A DNA stretch of 64,000 nucleotides, from assembly GCA_036877525.1 (NCBI GenBank), contig JAZGTH010000087.1, forward strand, positions 4,782,001-4,846,000. Reading direction: 5' to 3'. A model generated the notes under the pieces. The model ran no database searches. It was given only the letters and a program-made list of their open reading frames with translations, and had not been told where the DNA came from. Shown in pieces: positions 60,970 through 64,000 of the stretch. This DNA comes from Chromobotia macracanthus (taxonomy: Eukaryota > Chordata > Actinopteri > Cypriniformes > Botiidae). Numbering within the stretch: the first letter of the stretch is position 1; every line of letters starts with the position of its first letter. Position numbers and translations under genes: made by a program.

Positions 60970-61672
60970 CTGAAAACAAAAAATACAATTTTTGTTAGTA
61001 CCACTGACTACAATCCATGTGCCCTGCAGAACAACTTCTCAGGATAGAAGGTATGCATATGAATTCACAATAGACAGAAATCACCCTCTGAATGGCTGCA
61101 TTAGTGCTGAGCCTAAACATCACAAAAACACAGAAAAACACCTGAAACCATTGTTGTGTGATTGACTGTACAAACAGATTCAACAAAAACAGCTATCTTT
61201 TACGCACTACAAAAAAACTACAAAATAAAGAGGCAAATGATTTGTTAGAATTACACAAACAACTGGTATGCATGCAACAAAACATGGTTGCCATTTTGTG
61301 TTGCCATGGATGTGCAGTTGCCAAACCAACCAACCAACCACAACCCCCTAATTCCCCCTTCATACCTGTCAGACCAGCTTTAAGTGTCAAAATGCTGTTT
61401 TTTAAATAAATAATTTAAGGGACAAATACAATACCATGTAATTTTCACTGTGATTCAAAACTTTTTATTTGCATAACATAACAATAATGAGAGGACAGAA
61501 AGGAAACAAAACTGTCTCTGTGCATTAACTTAAAGCTTCTATAAAGCAAAACTATAAAGCTTTATTAAATCTGATGTTACTGAGAACTAGGAAATTAAGG
61601 TTGAATTATTTTTTGTAAATCTGTATGTTTTATACAAGATGCAAATTAAAAGCAACTCCAGCTTGACCATAC

Positions 61673-61740
61673 CGTTGTGTCCAGGAATATGTCCATCAGC
61701 TTCAGTGGATGCAGGGCCTTCGAGTATGTTAAGTTTTTGT
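61673..61740 (-). pseudogene. Candidate short exon of the minus-strand relic
   Basis: A 68-base segment sits between an acceptor (ATATTTTTCAG) and a donor (GTATGGTC). One frame reads KLNILEGPASTEADGHIPGH followed by N, which parallels the neighbouring candidate exon (LEG...AD-x-H-x-x-G-x-N). Its donor ends with one base of a codon, which joins the RRPW exon in frame. The acceptor phase does not match the exon at 61920-61974, so a missing exon or decay is needed. Confidence 0.35.
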
Positions 61741-61919
61741 CTGAAAAATATGTAATAGGACAGAATAACAGATGCGTTCTATTCAAGGGTCTTTACTGTA
61801 AAGCTGTTTCAAAAAGAATTAGGAACATGATGATGAAATTTCAATTTTTAAAAGCTTCTTCATTTTTTATTTACCAAGTTTAATATTTAAATTCAAACTA
61901 AAATCCAACTTGATCATAC

Positions 61920-61974
61920 CGTTTTGTCCGTATACATGTCTGTCAGCCTTTTTCTTTCCTTCAAGAGACTGAAA
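61920..61974 (-). pseudogene. Candidate short exon, parallel to the next one
   Basis: It lies between the acceptor CTGTCTTTCAG (a second AG lies six bases further in) and the donor GTATGATC. It reads SLEGKKKADRHVYGQN plus one base. Its resemblance to the exon at 61673-61740, including near-identical donor context (CAAAACGGTATGATCA and CACAACGGTATGGTCA), suggests the two arose by exon duplication. Confidence 0.35.
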
Positions 61975-62282
61975 CTGAAAGACAGAAACAGAGAAGGCAA
62001 ACAAAAGACAGAGACAAAATTATAATAAATGCAAGTATTTGCTACAGAAATACTGTGTTCTATAGACCAAATTTGAATCAGTTGTTAATATTGAATATAG
62101 CTTTAAGAAACTGATTCTGACTTATACATTTTTACTACTACTAAACTAAAACATTTTTTCAGAACATAATTGGTTGCTTAGGATTTATTCCAAACAGCCT
62201 TACAATATGCTCAGCTTTTCTACATAATAAAATACCTCAGGATACATCCAGCAATCTATATACATTTAAAAACTGTGTTTTT

Positions 62283-62775
62283 GTTTAAAAATGCTCCGTC
62301 CACACTAGCAAAACACTTCTAAGTGTTTTGCAAAAGTTGCTAATCCACACTGAAAAGCCTGAAAGTATTTACATCCCTGTACTGTGCATGAGTAAAACAG
62401 GAAAAGCTTTGAAATGCATCATTACCATCAGATATTTATTTAACATTTGTTTATTATTTAACACTATTAAACCAGACAGCAGCCAAAACAACTGTGGTAT
62501 AACATAATCTATCATCTTGCTTTGGGCTGAATAGTCACATGAGTGCATCACATTACCTAAAATGAATCATCATTTTTAAAAGCCACAGTTTTCACAGTAC
62601 AATGCACTACAATGCAAAAACTAAATTTTCCAATTTATACACTTTGGAAAGTGTTTTAAAAAAGCTTATTTTTGTAATTGAGAAAAACGGCATCTCAGTG
62701 CAGACAAAAGACTAAAATGGTGAGAAATAGATGCATTTTCAATCGAAAACTGTAGTGTGGACAAGGTCTCAGTTG
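62283..62775. mobile_element. Probable hAT-like MITE remnant
   Basis: The left side AATGCTCCGTCCACACTAGC and the right side CTGTAGTGTGGACAAGGTCTC (CCTTGTCCACACTACAG on the other strand) form a partial inverted pair around an AT-rich core of about 480 bp with no coding potential. It resembles a frequent zebrafish-type MITE that has GTCCACACTA at its ends. Target duplications could not be defined. Confidence 0.45.
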
Positions 62776-63766
62776 AAATAAACCCTGTAAATTGTCATTG
62801 CTTTAAATGAATGAAATGACCTGAATGGAAACGTTTGGGAAACATGGTGATCTACATCTCCGTCCGAATTAATTTCAAGCTTAAAGGATACTAAATCATG
62901 GCCTCCTAAACCACGAGTATATACACACAATAAACATACACAAGGTTTACTTCACTGCCTGGTCACATACAGTAGACATATTGGGTCCTACTGTATCTGT
63001 CTTCTTGCATAATCTGTCTTCTTGCATAAGATTCCTCTATACTCAAGAATGAAGGAGCCTTTGAAACTAGGGCCTTTTGCAAATACACTGTGTCCTATTA
63101 AAAAAAAAAAAACCTTAATGGAAGTATGGGAAACAAGTAGTTTAACAAACTCTGAAATTACATTATGTGCAAAGTTGAACAAAACTGAATAATAGATAGA
63201 TAATGCAAAAAAAGCATTATCTAATGGTATTATTTGATATTCGACAGTTTTCAGTACTTTTGTTCACTAATTTAGAAATTATAGATGTTAGCTTTGATCT
63301 GTGCCATTTAAATAAAATAACAAATAAAAAAAACATTTCATGACGTTTTAATGTGAGATCTTTTCACTATAAAATAACATGTAAGGTCAAACTCCACAGA
63401 TGTGCACTATAATATTAATAATTCGTTTGCTTTAACAGTGGACAAAAAGGACAAAGACAGTACCTATATTCATCTAGTTTAAAATCACTGCTTTTAAATG
63501 GAGCGTTTTATTAACTCGTTTTACCTCTTTTGCGCTTGTTAAGGCCGGCAACTTACTACAAGACACGTTTAAATGCTAACAAAATTATCAATAAATGATC
63601 TAGCTCGTATATACGCAATATTTGAGACACTAAATTTACAATTCGCTAAATTTAAGATTAATTAAATGCAATGGATTAAGTTGTAATGTTTTTTTTTTTA
63701 AGTTCGTCGAGGCTATCATATCAAGCAATAGCATGTGGGAAAACATACAAACATAAAATACGAAGA
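62776..63766. other. AT-rich sequence, probable first intron of the relic
   Basis: No exon is recognised on either strand. If the minus-strand model is right, this is the intron between the short first exon (63773-63785) and the exon at 61920-61974. Confidence 0.35.
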
Positions 63767-63772
63767 ACTTAC

Positions 63773-63785
63773 TTTGTTGTTGCAT
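63773..63785 (-). pseudogene. Candidate first coding exon (MQQQ)
   Basis: ATGCAACAACAAA is followed directly by a strong donor GTAAGTTC, giving a four-codon start plus one base. A TATA-like box lies about 55 bases upstream. The phase does not join cleanly to the next visible candidate exon, consistent with decay or an unseen exon. Confidence 0.35.
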
Positions 63786-63839
63786 CTCCAAAATTAATAT
63801 TCACATTAACTGGTCAAAGCGCAACAAACCTTTTCGTTT

Positions 63840-63869
63840 CTTTATAATAGCTGACGCAAACTGACGTAA
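63840..63869 (-). promoter_or_regulatory. TATA-like and CRE-like promoter elements
   Basis: On the minus strand TTACGTCAG (63862-63869, a CRE/ATF-like TGACGTAA) is followed by CAGCTATTATAAAGAAACG, with TATAAAG at 63840-63846. Spacing to the candidate ATG at 63785 allows a short 5' leader starting near 63815. Confidence 0.4.
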
Positions 63870-64000
63870 ACTCTTAATTGGCGTGTGTTACATTGCAATA
63901 CCAATTCCCACCTACAGAGGGTTCAACATTCATATCATGGTTTATAAGGTAAATATTTGTAAAGGTCATAAACAGCTTGAAAATGGTTATAACAGTCGAA

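Noticed and set aside
61158..61409. Possible THAP-type zinc finger (IDCTNRFNKNS) on the plus strand
   Set aside because: The first residues resemble a THAP C-x4-C start, but the downstream AVPTY-like and second Cys/His elements are absent, and no transposon ends were found.
1..64000. CRISPR arrays, bacterial operons or phage-like systems
   Set aside because: No regularly spaced repeats with unique spacers, no ribosome-binding-site organisation and no prokaryotic genes; the sequence is vertebrate.

Overview
The window is vertebrate genomic DNA, most likely from a teleost and probably a cyprinid-type fish. The evidence is one clear vertebrate gene (flrt2), very AT-rich intergenic DNA, long (TA)n and (CA)n microsatellites, and a repeat content typical of fish: a Tc1-like transposon, DIRS-like elements, a Gmr1-like Ty3/gypsy element, an I-clade LINE, tRNA-derived SINEs and many MITEs. 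Nothing bacterial, plasmid-like or CRISPR-like is present.

Layout. 1-39.7 kb is a gene-poor region in which I recognise only repeats. These include two TIR/TSD-defined MITEs (4987-5227 and the TTAA-flanked 5854-6517), a tRNA-derived SINE (8140-8300), a complete but decayed Tc1-like transposon (11960-13552), a (TA)n tract (17207-17281), a hAT-type MITE with an 8-bp duplication (18194-19241), and three fragments of DIRS-like tyrosine-recombinase retrotransposons (25.9-27.9, 32.0-34.5 and 35.2-35.8 kb), all on the minus strand.

39.8-48.2 kb is the flrt2 locus. It has a GC-richer, CpG-containing promoter/first-exon region near 40.1-40.6 kb, an intron of about 2 kb, and one exon carrying the whole coding sequence (42982-44940, 652 residues: LRR domain, FN3, transmembrane segment, cytoplasmic tail). 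It is the only intact protein-coding gene I can support. The encoded protein is a cell-surface adhesion and guidance molecule.

49-59.6 kb is a dump of decayed repeats downstream of flrt2: tandemly duplicated repeat units, an I-superfamily LINE with RT and RNase H but no recognisable endonuclease, and a Ty3/gypsy relic whose order is gag-protease-integrase-RT, the reversed order known from Gmr1-like elements.

60.7-63.9 kb holds what looks like a decayed, intron-containing minus-strand gene. It has a TATA-like promoter and short first exon at the right, two short candidate exons, and a terminal exon with an RRPW motif that resembles a family I recall as expanded in cyprinid genomes. The terminal exon is broken by three stop codons and a microduplication.
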